A stretch of 64,000 nt of DNA from NCBI GenBank assembly GCA_008729055.1, contig SDUX01000001.1:3139206-3203205 (forward strand), given 5' to 3'. The stretch comes from Pyropia haitanensis. Taxonomy: Eukaryota; Rhodophyta; Bangiophyceae; Bangiales; Bangiaceae. This document shows positions 29,960 to 41,332 of this stretch, piece after piece. Under the pieces are notes generated by a model, which worked only from the letters and a program-made list of their open reading frames with translations, had not been told where the DNA came from and made no database searches. The translations under genes and the position numbers were made by a program. Each line of letters opens with the position of its first letter. The stretch's first letter is position 1.

Positions 29960-32630
29960 CGGGCTGCGGGGGTGGGCGCCCCCCCCATGGGGGAGGCGTG
30001 ACGTTGAGAGGATGGGCGTGCGCTCTGGGGAGGGACGGCCGAGCAGCGTCCAAGCGACGGGTGGGGGGGACCATCTAGCGGGCGGCCGGCAGGGGCGGGG
30101 CGGGGGACGCCGCCCCGCCCGCAGCGGGAGGGCGGCGCGCCCGCACTGGCCGCGCGGGGTGTGGCCGGCGCGGCCACGCGGCAGCGGCGGCGGCGGCGGC
30201 GCACGCCTGCGACCACCGTCCCCCCTGCGCACGCACGCCGCCGCCCCGCAGCGGTGGGGGTGTCCAAGCAAAAGAGACCCGCTCCGCCCCGCCGTGGCTG
30301 GCCGCAGCGTTGGACGGGCGGCCGCCGCGCGGCGGCCACCGCCCCGCCGCCGGCGACCCCGCCCCCCTCCCGACGCTCCGACCCCCCCCCCGCCGTCGCC
30401 GGCCGCGCCGCGTGCCGGCCACGAAGCGCCCGCCGCCTCCCCCCCCCCCCCCCTCCGCCCGCGTCCCGGCGCCCTCCCCCTCCCACCTGCCGCCCACCCT
30501 CGCCGGCGTGGTCACTGGCAGCGGCGCCCCGCGCCAACGCCGCCGCCCGCAGCACCCCCTTTGTCGTCGAGGACGCCCCACGCGGGGCGCGGCCGTCTGT
30601 GCACGCGACGGACTGTAGGCTGCCGTACCCCCCCCCCCCCCCCCCCGGCACGGCGCGCGCGTGGGCGGTTTGCTGTAGCCGCCGCGCGCGCAGCCGCGTG
30701 CGGCGAGACGGTGCGTGGCGGCCGCGGCAGGCGGCACCCCCCCTCCAGCCGCTCGCCCGCCGGCGGGCGCCATCGTCTGCAACGCACCGCGTCCGCGGTC
30801 GACGCGGCCGGCCAGCGGCGGCCGCGGGCCGCCGCGGCGCCGCTTCCTCGCGCACCCGCCAGCCAACCGCGCTGCCGCGCCTCCCCCCCCCTCCCCCCCC
30901 CCTCCCCCCCCACCCCCCCGCCGCCGCCCCCTGACGCCTTGCGGGTTTGCCGCTGGGTGGCTCCCGCTTGACGCCGCTACCGCGCAGCGGGGAACGGGGG
31001 GGGGGGGAGACGGGGGGGGTCGCACACTGTCCTCCGCCTCCCGCCGCACAGCGTGCGCGGCGGGGACGCGGCGGGGCGGGGGGGGGGGGGGGGGGCGGAG
31101 CGAGGGGGCCGCCAGCCAGCCGGGACGACCTCCCCCCCCCCCCCTCCTCCCCCCCCAGTGTTTGTAGGCCCCGCGAGGCAGGGGAGGAACCCCCGCCTCG
31201 CGCGGCCTCTGCAGGGTGTGCAGCCCCCCCCCCCTGGCACTGTGCACCCGTGGGGGGGGGGGCGCGGCGGTGGGTGTTTTGATTTTCGCACCCGCCGCCG
31301 CCCCCCCCCGCCCCCCCCCCCCCCCGCCCCACCTCCCACGGGCCTGTCTGGCGGCGGCGCCCGCGCGCGCTCGCGCCGCCGCCGCCCGCGTGCCGCGTGG
31401 CCGCGCACCGGCACGAGCCGGCCGGCGCCTCTGGCGTCTGGCCGTCGCACGCTGCTCGCCGCGTGCGCGGTGCGCGGCGCTCTACGTGGCGCCGCGGCGG
31501 GCGGCCCGCGGCTCCTACCCCGTGGGGGGGGGGGGGGGGGGTGGGGGGGGAAGGGTAGGCCGCCGCGCCTCTGCTGGGAGAGGGGTGAGGAGCGGGGGCC
31601 CCGCTCGGCCGCGCGGCCCGCCGCGGCCGGCCGCCCCTCCTGTTTCTGGTGTGGCTTGCTCCCCCCCCCCCCCCCCCGCCGCGGCGTCGGCGGCGGCGGC
31701 GTCCCTCTCCTCTGCCGCCCCTGTCGCGGCCGTGACCGGCAGCCGCTGCCGCCCACCGTCCGCGGCAGACACACCAACGCCGGCGGGGTGCCCAACGACG
31801 CGGCGCGGCGGCCGTCGGCGCCCCGGGGGGGGCCCGCCGCGCGCGTCCCGCTCCCTTCCCCCCCCCCCCCCCGTCGGGCGGACCACGTCACCCCGACCTA
31901 CCGCCCACGTGGGGCTACCCCACCCCGCCCCTTCCCCCTCTCCCTCTCTCGCCCCCCCCCCCCCCCCCCCCCCCCGGCGACCGCCCCCCCCTCCTTACCC
32001 CCCCCCCCCTGTCGTCGCCCCTACCTGCACGCGCCTGGTTTTCCCCCCGGCCGGCACGGCGCTGACGGTGGGCTGGCCGCGGCGACGCGGCCGCCCGCCG
32101 GCGGGCCGGCGGCTCGCTGCCGCACGCCCCCCCTCGTCGCCGGCACCGACCGCCGCCGCCTGCCCGCGTGCGCGCCTGCCGGGCTGCTGCTGCCGCCGCC
32201 ACCGCCCCGCTGGCCGCGGTCGCCGCTGGCCGCTGCCGCCGCTGGCCGCCCCCTCCCCCCCCCCCCCGCCCCCACCCCCGGCCGCCGCCGCGTCCCGGTA
32301 GCGCGCGCCGCGCCGGGGCGACGGCGCTTGCATTCCAGGCGCTCATCCAGCGGTCCCCCCCCCCCCCGCTTGGGTGGGTCCCCTGTCCAGGTGCCCCCCC
32401 CCCCCTCCCCCCCCCCCTGCCCGCGCCGCCCCCCCCCCCCCCCCCCGCCGAGTGAGGCTGCCCCTCCGGCGCCCTTCCCCCCCCGGGTGGCGGTGGCACC
32501 GTGTCTGTCGTGCCGGCCCGCCCCTCTCCCCCCCCCCCCCCCCCCCCGCCCGTAGTCGCCATGTCCGCCGCCCCCCCCCCCCCCCCACCCTGCATGTCTC
32601 CCTGGTGGTGTGCCCCCCCCCCCGGGCGAG
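29960..32630. other. Repeat-rich GC intergenic or 5' leader region
   Basis: This stretch is dominated by CCG/CGG blocks and long C or G runs (30627-30646, 31080-31095, 31524-31541, 31955-31976, 32530-32546). No frame on either strand shows a conserved motif. C tracts ending in AG near the 3' end could be splice acceptors for 5' exons of the next gene. A small hairpin lies at 31172-31202. Confidence 0.35.
31172..31202. repeat. Short GC hairpin
   Basis: CGCGAGGC (31172-31179) pairs with GCCTCGCG (31195-31202) across a 15-base loop that itself contains GGGG and CCCC tracts able to pair. It could fold stably in RNA or single-stranded DNA; no function is evident. Confidence 0.6.
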
Positions 32631-33092
32631 TATGTACTGCGGTGGAAGGCCGCCACCGGGCGCGCGCCGGCGGTGGTGTCCCCCCCCGGCCGGCTGGGCG
32701 CCGCCACCGGCGGGGTGGGGGCGGGGAGCCCCGGCGTGGCGTGGCGCGTCTCGGTGCCGCTGGCGGGCCTCGTCGGCGACCTGACGCTCGAGACGCGGGC
32801 GGGGACGGCGGTCGCCTCGGCGACGGTGCGGCCGCGGCTGCTCGCCGAGGAGGTGGGCGACGTTGCCGTGCGGCTCGACGGCGTTGGCGGCGGCGGCGAC
32901 TTGACGCTGTGGGGGACGATGGGGACTGGGGGGGCGGGCGCGCCGGCGGGGGCGGGGGTGGAGGGGGGGGGCGCCCCCGCCGCGGCAGACGCGGCGGTGG
33001 TGGAGCCGGTGTCGTCGGGTAGTGGCCGGCGGTCGAGTGGGGGCAAGCCCAAGGTGGCCGGCCGGGAGCGGCCGCGGCAAAAAGGGCGGCCC

Positions 33093-33124
<32 letters not shown>

Positions 33125-36100
33125 TTCCCCCGCCACCACCACGGCGGGTGCCCCCGCGGCGGGCGCCCCGTTGCTACGGTCCTCCTCGGCGGCGTCGGAC
33201 TCGTCGGCGTCGCTCCCCCCCACCGCCCCGGCGTCGGCCGACAACATGGAGGACCTGCGCGCGGCGCTGGCCGCCGCCACCGCCGCGTCCACCGCGGACC
33301 GGCGGCGGCTCGACGCGTTTGCCGCGCACGCGGCCAAGACCAAGGCCACCTACACGGAGCTGTCGGGCATGTACAACAGCCTGCGGGTCGCGTACGCAGA
33401 GTTGCTGGCCAAGTCGAGGGCAAAGGGCGCGGCGGGCGGGGGCGTCCCGCCGCCAGCCGCCGCCGCCGCCGCCCGCGCGGTGGGCTCCCCCGTCACCCCC
33501 GCGCCGCCCGGCCCGATGGACGTGGCGCCGCTGCCCGCGGCGCCCCCCTCCCAGTCTGTCAAGCAGGGGGACCTCGCGGCGCGGCTCGACGCGGCCGCGG
33601 CCGCGACCGCCGCCGCCCGCGCCGCCGCGGCGGCCGCCGAAGCCGACGCGGAAGCCGCCCGCTCGCGGGCGGCCAAGAGCGACGCCGCCCTCGACGCGGC
33701 AAGGCGGGAGCGCGACGCGGCCGCCGCGACCGCCACCGACGCAGCCGACCGGGCGGTGGCGTCAACGGCCGACGCGGCGCGTGCGCGCGCCGAGGCGGCC
33801 CGCCACCGAGACGAGGCCGCCGCCGCCACGGCGGCTACCGCGGCGGCCACGGCCGACGCGGCCGCCGCGCGGGCCGACGCGGCCGCCGCGACCACCGCGG
33901 CGGCGGCCGCCCGCGCCGACGCGGACGCGGCGACCGCCGAGGCCGCCGCGTCCGCGTCGGCCGCCGCCGCCGCCCGCGACGCGGCGGCGCGGGACAAGAC
34001 GGCCGCCGCGACCGCAACGGCGGCGGCCAAGGCTGCGGCCGCCGACGCGGACGCCGCGCGCGCAGAGGCCGCCGCCGCCGCCGCGGGCCGTGCGGACGCC
34101 GACGCGGCCGCCGCGCGGCTGCGCGAGGAGCTCGCCGCCGCGCACGCGGCCGAGGCGGCCGCGCTGGCCGACGCGGACCGCCTGCGGGCAGACGCAGAGG
34201 CGGCGGCGGCGGCCGCCGCCGCGGCGAGTGAGGAGGTCCGCACCGCCCGCGACGGTGGCACCGCCGCGGCGGCCGCGTCGGCGGCTGAGGCGACGCGCCT
34301 CGCGGCGGCGCTCGCGGCGGTGACGGCCGAGGCGGCGGCGGCGCGCAAGGACGTGGACCGGGCGCGCGCGGCGGCCGCCGAGGCGGTCGCGACGGCCGAC
34401 GGCCTGGCCAGCCGGCTGGCCGAGGCGGAGGCCGCCGCCGCGGCGGCCGAGGAGACCCACCTGGCCAACCGGCGGGTGCTGCTGTCACAGCTGACCACCG
34501 CGTCGGCCGCCGCCACCGACGCGACGCGCAAGGGCGACGCCGCGGCCGCCGCGGCGGCCGACGCGGTCGCCGCCGCGGAAGCGCGCGCCGCGGCAGCCGA
34601 GGCCGCCCGGGACGACGCCGAGCGCCGGGTCACCGCGGCGGCCTCGGCGGCCGACGAGGCGGCCGCGACGGTGCGGTCGCTGGAGGTGGACCTCGATGCC
34701 GCCGCCGAGGCGGTGGTGACCGCCGAGGCCGCCGCCGCCGCCGCCCAGACCGCCGCCGTCGACGCGCGGGACGAGCGCGACGCGGCGATGGCGCGGCTCC
34801 ACGCGGCACCCGCCCCCGCCGACACGGCCGCCGCCGAGGCGCGGGTGACGACCGCCGAGGCGGACGCCGCCGCCGCGCGGGCGGCCGCCCGCGAGGCCGC
34901 CGAGGACGCCGCCGCCGCGCGCGCCGAGGCGGCGACGGCCACCGCCGGCATGGCCGCCGCCGCCGCGTCGGTGCGAGAGGCGCAGGCGGCCGCCGCTGCC
35001 GCCACCGCCCGCGCCAACGACGCGGTGACCGCCGCCCGCGCCGACGCGGCCGCCGCGGCTGATGCGGCCGCCGCCGCCACGGCCGACGCGGACGCGGCGC
35101 GGTCCGAGGCGACGCGGCAGGCGACCGCCGCCGCCGCCGCGCGCTCGTCGGTGGAGATGCTGTCGGCGCAGCTGGCGGCGGCCGAAGCCGCCGCCGAGGC
35201 GGCGGAAGCGACCGCCATCGTGTCGCCCGGCATGTCGCGCGTGACGGACGAGGACGCGATGACGCACAGCAGCGACGGGGGCGTCACCACCACCGACGAC
35301 GAGGCGTTTGAGGGTGCCCCCGAGGACGCTGCCGAGGTGGAGGACGAGGAGGTGACGGCCGGCTCGGGGCTGTCGGCCACGTCGGACCCGCCCGTCTCCC
35401 GCCGCCGCCGCGGCCGCGGCGGCGGCCGCGGCGGCGGCGGCGGCGGCGGCTATGCGAGTAGCAATGGCGGCGGCGGCGGCGGGGCGGCGGCGGCGGCGGA
35501 GATTGCCGCCCTCACCAGCCGCCTCGCCGACGCGGAGGCGGCGCTGGCCAAGGCCGCCGCCGCGGCGGCGGCCAAGGACGCCAAGTTTGGCCGCCTCCTC
35601 TCCCTCCTCGCCGCCCTCCGCAGCGAGTCGGAGGCCGCCGACGCGGAGATTGCGGCGCTGCGCGCCGCCGCCGCCGCGGCGCCGCCGTCGCCGCCGTCGC
35701 CACGGGGTGCGGACGCGGCGTCGGCAGCGTCGGCGGCGGCCGCGGCGGCGGCCGCGGCGACCGCCGAAGAGCAGACCGCCCGGCTGGTCGCGGCGGGCCG
35801 GCAGCTGCGCGAGGCGGGCCGCCGCGTCGAGGCGATGAAGGCGGCACGGGACGCGGCCGAGGCGGCCGCCGCGGCGGCCATGGCGCGCGCCGAGGCGGCC
35901 GAGGCGCGCCTCGCGGCGGACCGGCGGCCGCCGCGGGGGGGCCGCGCGGCGGCCGACGAGGACGTGGTCGCGCTGATGGTGGCGACCAAGGTGGAGCTCG
36001 CGCAGGAGCGGGAGCAGTGCGTCAAGCTGCGCAACCAGCTCAACAAGCTGGTGAGTGGGGGCGTCGAGGGGGGGAGTGAGGCCGCCGTCGGGGGGGAGGG

Positions 36101-39053
36101 TAGGAGGGCGGCCCCGCGCTCCCGGGGTCGCCGCTGGGGAGACTGGGTAGATAGGCGGGGGAGGGGGGGGGGGGGGGGGGGGGGGGGTGTTGGCGGCGGG
36201 GGGGGTGCCGCCCGCTTCCCGACCCCCCACGCGGCCGCCCAGCATGCCGCCCCCCCCCCCCCCCCAGCCCGCCACCGCGGGCGGGCCGCCGCGTGGCACC
36301 TCGGCGTGGCCGCCCGCGCGGCCGCCCGCCCGCCGGCGCCGCGGTAGGCGGCGGCTCCCCCGCCCATGACTTTGACCGGCCGGCCCCGTCTTTTTTCCTT
36401 TTTTTTTTTTTTTTTTTTTTCCCGTTGCCGCGGGGGTCCCGGCCGCCCACCCCCCCCGCCCCCCCCCACCCCCCTTCCCCCTTACCCACCGCTCCGCCCC
36501 CCCATCCCGCGCGTGGCCTGGTGGTGGCGGCGGTGCCGCCGCGGGTGCGCCGCGGCGGGCGGCCGGCCGTCGCGGCGGTCCCGCCGCGCCCGCCGCGGCG
36601 GCCGGCCGCCGCTCCCGCTCCCTCTTGCCCCCCGCCCCCCCCCCCCCCCGCCGGCGTGGCGCACCGACCAGCCCCGCTGGCCCCCCCCCCCCCCCGCGAC
36701 GCGCGCCCGCTGGCCGCGGCGGCCAGCCGCTCCGCCCCCGGTTCCCCAACGGCGCTACCGCGGATCCCCCCCCCTCCGCCGCCCCCCCCCCACCCCCTCT
36801 CGCACGCGCCGCCCCGCCACTGCCGCCACCGCCGTGCGCGCGGCGGCGGCCCGCGTGGCGCGCCGCCGCCGCCGCCGCCGCCGTCGCCGGCCGCCGCCGC
36901 CGCCGCGGCCGGCGCCCGCCCCCCCCCTTGCCGCCGTCGCCGCGGCCGCGGCCGCCGCGGCCGACGGTGGCGGCGGCGGCGCGTGGCGCGACGCGGGCGC
37001 CCCCCCCCCCCCCCCCCCCCCCCTTTTTTTTCAAACGTTCAAACCGCGCGCCAAACCGGCGGCCGCCCGCGCCGGCGCGGCCGCCGCCGCGCGGCGCGCG
37101 GCGCGCCGCCGCGGGCGGCGCGGGCGGGGCACCGACGGCCGCCCGCCGCCCAGCGCGTCCTTCCCCCCACTCCCTCCCCGCCCCCCCCCCCCCCCCCGCC
37201 GCCGCCGCCCCCCCACCACGCCGCCCCGCGTACGACACCGCTGCCCGTGGACGTGCCGACGCGCGCCGCCGCGGCCGCGCGCCGCCGTCGGCCGCCGCGC
37301 GCCGCCGCGGCCGCGCGCCGCCGGCGGCCGCCGCGGCGGCCGCCCCCGCCGCGGCGTCCCGGCCGCTCCGCCCGCCCGCCCGCGCCGGCCGCGCCGGCGG
37401 GGCGGGCGGTCGGTGGCGCCCCAAAGCGGCCGCGCCGCCCGCGGCCGCCGCCGCCACTCCCGGCCTGCCGCCACGCGCGGGCTGCGCAGCCCGCCCCCCC
37501 ACCGCGCGCGCGGCCCTTCCGCGTCAACCCCCCCCCCCCCCCCCCCTCCGCCCCCCCCCCTCCCCGCCCCCGCCCTTTCATCCTCCCCTCACGGCCGGCA
37601 CACCATGGAAACGGCGGTCGCACGCCCTCCCCCTCCCCCCCGCCGCGGGGCGGTGCCCCCCCCCGGCCGCCGCCGCGGCCGCCGCCGTGGACCGCCTCCT
37701 CCTCAGACGTTGCGGCGCCGACCGCGGCGGCGGAGGAGGAGGAGATGCCCATCTCGCCCATCCTCCGTGGCGGCGGCGGTGGGGACCCGGCCGCCGGCGG
37801 CCGCGGCGGCAGCGGCGGTGGTGGTGGCGGCGGCGGTGGCGGTGGCGGCGGCGGTGGCGGCGGTGGCGGCGGCGGCGGCGGCGGCGGTGGTGGTCGGACC
37901 TGGGGTGCGGCGTCGCGTGCGCCTGCGCCCGCCGTTGCCACCACCACCTCCACCACCACCGCCGTCGTTGCCGCGGGCCGCCGCGTCGACGCGCCAGCCA
38001 CCCGCTTGGCGGCCGCGGCGCCCGCCGCGGCCAAGGCGGCGCTCCCCTCCCCAGAGGCGCGCGTCTCCCCGCCCCCCCTACACACCCCGTCGGCATCGAC
38101 GGCGGTGGCGGCGGCGGCGGCGGCGACGGCGGCGACGGCGGCGACGGCGGCGGCGGCGGCGACGACGCCAACGACGGCACTGACGGCGGCCGCCACCACC
38201 GCCGCCGCGCCCGGCGCTACCACTCCCGCCGTGCCGACGACCGTCTGGCGGCGTGCGTCGTTGGTGCTGTCGGACAGCAGCGGGGAGAACGCGGCGCCGG
38301 GGGGGGGGGGGGGTGCCCCGCGTGTGGGGGGGGGGGGGGGCGCGAGCTGCGGCTGATGGCAGAGTTGGGCGCCGCCCTCAAGGCGCGGGATGGTATGTTG
38401 GTCGGCCGGGAGGGGGGGAAAGGATGTGGGGGAAGAGGAGGGAGGGGTGGGCTCGTGGGGGAAGTGGGGGGGGGGGGAGGAGAAGGGCGTGATGGTGCCT
38501 TTGACTGGGTATGCCCGAGTGGGGGAGCGGAGGGGGTGAGTGCTGACGTGCACAGACGTGGAGGCTGACCCACCGCCGTCCCCCGTTGCCGGCCCGCCGC
38601 TTTGGCCTGCCCGCCGCCCGTCCCGCTGGCCCCTTGCCGCGTGCCGCCCCCCCCCCCCCCCCCAGCCTACTTTGAACAGCTGACCACCGCCAACGCCACC
38701 GCCGCCCGCACCGCCGCCCGCCTCACCGCCGCCACCGCCACCGCCACGGCCGCCACCGCCGCCGCGGCGGCGGCCACCACCCGGGACCGCCACTCCCGCC
38801 GCCACCTCCGCGCCGTTGCCGTCGCGGCACGCGCGGCGGCGGCGTCGCCCGCGGCGGCGACCACCCCCGAACAAGCCGCCGTCGAGGCGCCCCTCCGCGC
38901 CGCGTACCGCGCGCGCGTCGCGGCGCTGGCGTTGGCGTACGCACGGACGGCGGCGGCGGCGCTGACGGCCCAGCGGGGGGCGTACGAGGCGGCGCTGGGG
39001 GGGGTCCGCGCGGAGCTCGCGGCGGTGACCGAGCGGCTCGCGGCGGTGACGCT
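32631..39053 (+). CDS. Large Ala-rich coiled-coil protein, possible NT-C2 N-terminus
   Basis: I model three exon blocks. Exon A (32631-36050, 5' limit unknown) begins YVLRWKAATGRAPAVV, then GVAWRVSVPLAGLVGDLTL and LLAEEVGDVAVRLDG. That resembles the beta-sandwich of NT-C2 domains (VRWK...V.W...), a weak call. From about 33250 comes roughly 650 residues of Ala/Asp/Glu/Arg heptads (RADAEAAAAAAAAASEEV type), then an acidic stretch and KVELAQEREQCVKLRNQLNKL, with a GTGAGT donor at 36051. A second exon ends ELRLMAELGAALKARD with a GTATGT donor at 38393. The third, after a C-tract CAG at 38665, starts YFEQLTTANATAARTAARL and continues with helical Ala-rich sequence to a G19 run. The phase across the 38392/38666 junction is correct. 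The acceptor of the second exon is unresolved, and a G run there may hide an indel. NT-C2 coiled-coil proteins tether organelles or cytoskeleton in plants; function here unknown. Confidence 0.6.
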
Positions 39054-39680
39054 GGGGGGGGGGGGGGGGGGGACCCGCCGCCGCCGCGGGGCGGGCTGCC
39101 GCCGCCGCCGACGCCCGCGGCGGGGGGGCTGGCAGCGGCGGCGACGCCGGCGGCGGCGGCCGCCGCGCGTGAGACTGGGGCGGTGGGGGTGGCGGCGGCG
39201 GCGGCGGCGGCGGCGGGGGCCCCGCGCGGCGCCCCCGCGGCGGCGGCGCCGCCAGCCGGCGGCGAGGCCGCCGCGGCGGACCCGGCGCTGGCGCCTCCCG
39301 CAGAGCAGCCCGCCGGCGGCGGGCCAGCCGCGGCGGCGGCAATGGCCGCGGCGGCGGCCGAGGCGCCCGCCGCCACGGCCGCGGCGGCGGCGGCGGCGGT
39401 GGCGGACCCCCCTCTCCCCCCTCCCCCCCCCTCGGCCGCCTCCCCCCCCTCCGTGGCGGCGGCCACCCCACCCCGCCGTCGGCTGGTGGTCGCCGCGCGG
39501 CGGGCGGGCGGCATCCCCCCCCCCCGCCGGCTCCCCCCTTCCCCCCAGCCGCGGCGCACCACGGCGGCCGCGGCGACCTCCGTCTCTGGCGGCGCGTCCC
39601 CCCTCCGGCGGCGAGTCGCCCCCCCCCCCCCCCTCCCCAACGGCGCCCCCCGTCCAGCCGCCGCCGCCCCCACCGCCCCC

Positions 39681-39718
<38 letters not shown>

Positions 39719-40345
39719 GGCGTCGGTGCCACCGCCGCGGCCGCCGCCGCCACCGCCGCCGTCGCTGCCGTCCCCGTCGGCCGACCGGCGGCGGCCGCCG
39801 GCGACGGCGGCGGCGGCGGCGGCGGCGGGCGCGCCGCCGCGGCCGCCGGCGGCCGACCGCGTGCGGCCGTGGCGGCAGGCGGGGGTGGCGGCGGGGGGCG
39901 GGTCGCGCCGGGGGGGGGGGGGGGGGCCGCCGCCGGCCAGCGGCGGGGGGTGTCGCCTGGCCGGCCGCTGCCGCCGGCGGCGGCGGCGGCGGCGGCACCC
40001 GCGGCGGCGGCGGTGCCCGCCGCGGCGGCGGTGCTGCCGGCGCCGCCGGTACCACCCCCGCCGGGGCGGTCCATCCCGACGCGCTCGCCGGCGCGGCTGC
40101 GGCAGGCGCCCGCGGCGTCCCGCGGGGCCGCCGCTCCCCCCCCCCCCCCCCGGCGCCCCCCCCGGCCAAGCGAGCGCGGCCAGGGCCACCCCACCGGCCA
40201 GCCCCCCCGCCCCCTCCCCTCCGCCCCCTCGGCCAGCGGCCGGGCGGCCCGCCCCACCGGCGCCACCCCCCTCCCCCCAAGCCGCCCGCCGCAGCCCCTA
40301 CCCCCCCCGCCCCCCCCTCCCGTCCGCGCCGCGGCCGGCGCGTCG

Positions 40346-40377
<32 letters not shown>

Positions 40378-40548
40378 CGCGGCGGCGCGGTGCCGACCGC
40401 GGCGGGCGTCGCCCGTGGCGAGCCGCGCGGCGGCGGCGGCGGCGCCACCGCCGCCGCCGCGGCCGCCGCCGCGGCCGCCGCCGGCGACGCCGCCGCGGCC
40501 GGCTCGGCGTGCCACGGCGGGGGTGCCCGCGGCGGGGCGGCCCGCCGG

Positions 40549-40579
<31 letters not shown>

Positions 40580-40685
40580 GCCCCCATCACTGGTGCTGCC
40601 GCCGCCGCTGTGGGTGGCCGCCACGTTTCGGCGGTGCGGACGCCCGTGGCGGGGGCGGTGGGCGGCGGCGGCGTGCGGCGGCCGC

Positions 40686-40752
<67 letters not shown>

Positions 40753-41332
40753 TGCCGCGGGCGTGCCGTCGCCGCTGTCGCGGCCGCCCGTGTCGGGCCG
40801 CCCCGCGGGCGGTCGGCGGCCGCCGCCGCCGCCCGTGCGGCGGGCCATTCCCATGGACGACGCCGGCCCGTCGGCGGCGGCGGCGGCGGCCGCCGCCGCC
40901 GCGGGCACGCCGGCTGCCACCAACGGCGGGCGGCCAGCACCCGCGGCGGCCGCTGCTGCCGCCCCCCCCCCACGCCGACACCGCCGGCGGCACCACCCAC
41001 CCGACCGTCCGACGCTGCCGCCACGGGCGGCGGCGGTGTCGGGGTGGGCGCGGCCGCCGCGGCGGCGGCGGCGGCGGCGGCGGCCGCGTCTGCGACCGCC
41101 GCGGCGGCAGCGTCGGCGGCGGCGGCGGCGACCGCGGCGGTCGCCGCCGCGGCGGGGTGTGGGGTGTCGGCGGGGCGGGCTGGGGGGGTCCGCCCGGGGG
41201 GGGCGGGGGGGGGGGGGGCGGGGGGGGGGGGGGTGGACGCGCGCTGCCGCCGCCGCCGCCGCTGGTGGCGGCGGGTGCGGCGGATCGGCGTTGCGTGCGG
41301 TGGCCGATGGAGGGGGCGGGGGGGGGGGGTGA
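39054..41332 (+). other. Probable disordered C-terminal tail of the coiled-coil protein
   Basis: After the G19 run (39054-39072) the most protein-like plus frame shifts by one and reads ETGAVGVAAAAAAAAGAPRG, then DPALAPPAEQPAGG. After another G run near 39910-39926 it shifts again and reads LPAPPVPPPPGRSIPTRSPA, ending at a TGA at 41330. The run positions coincide with the shifts, so one long Ala/Pro-rich tail read through mis-sized homopolymers is plausible. Equally, the gene may stop soon after 39053. Confidence 0.35.
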
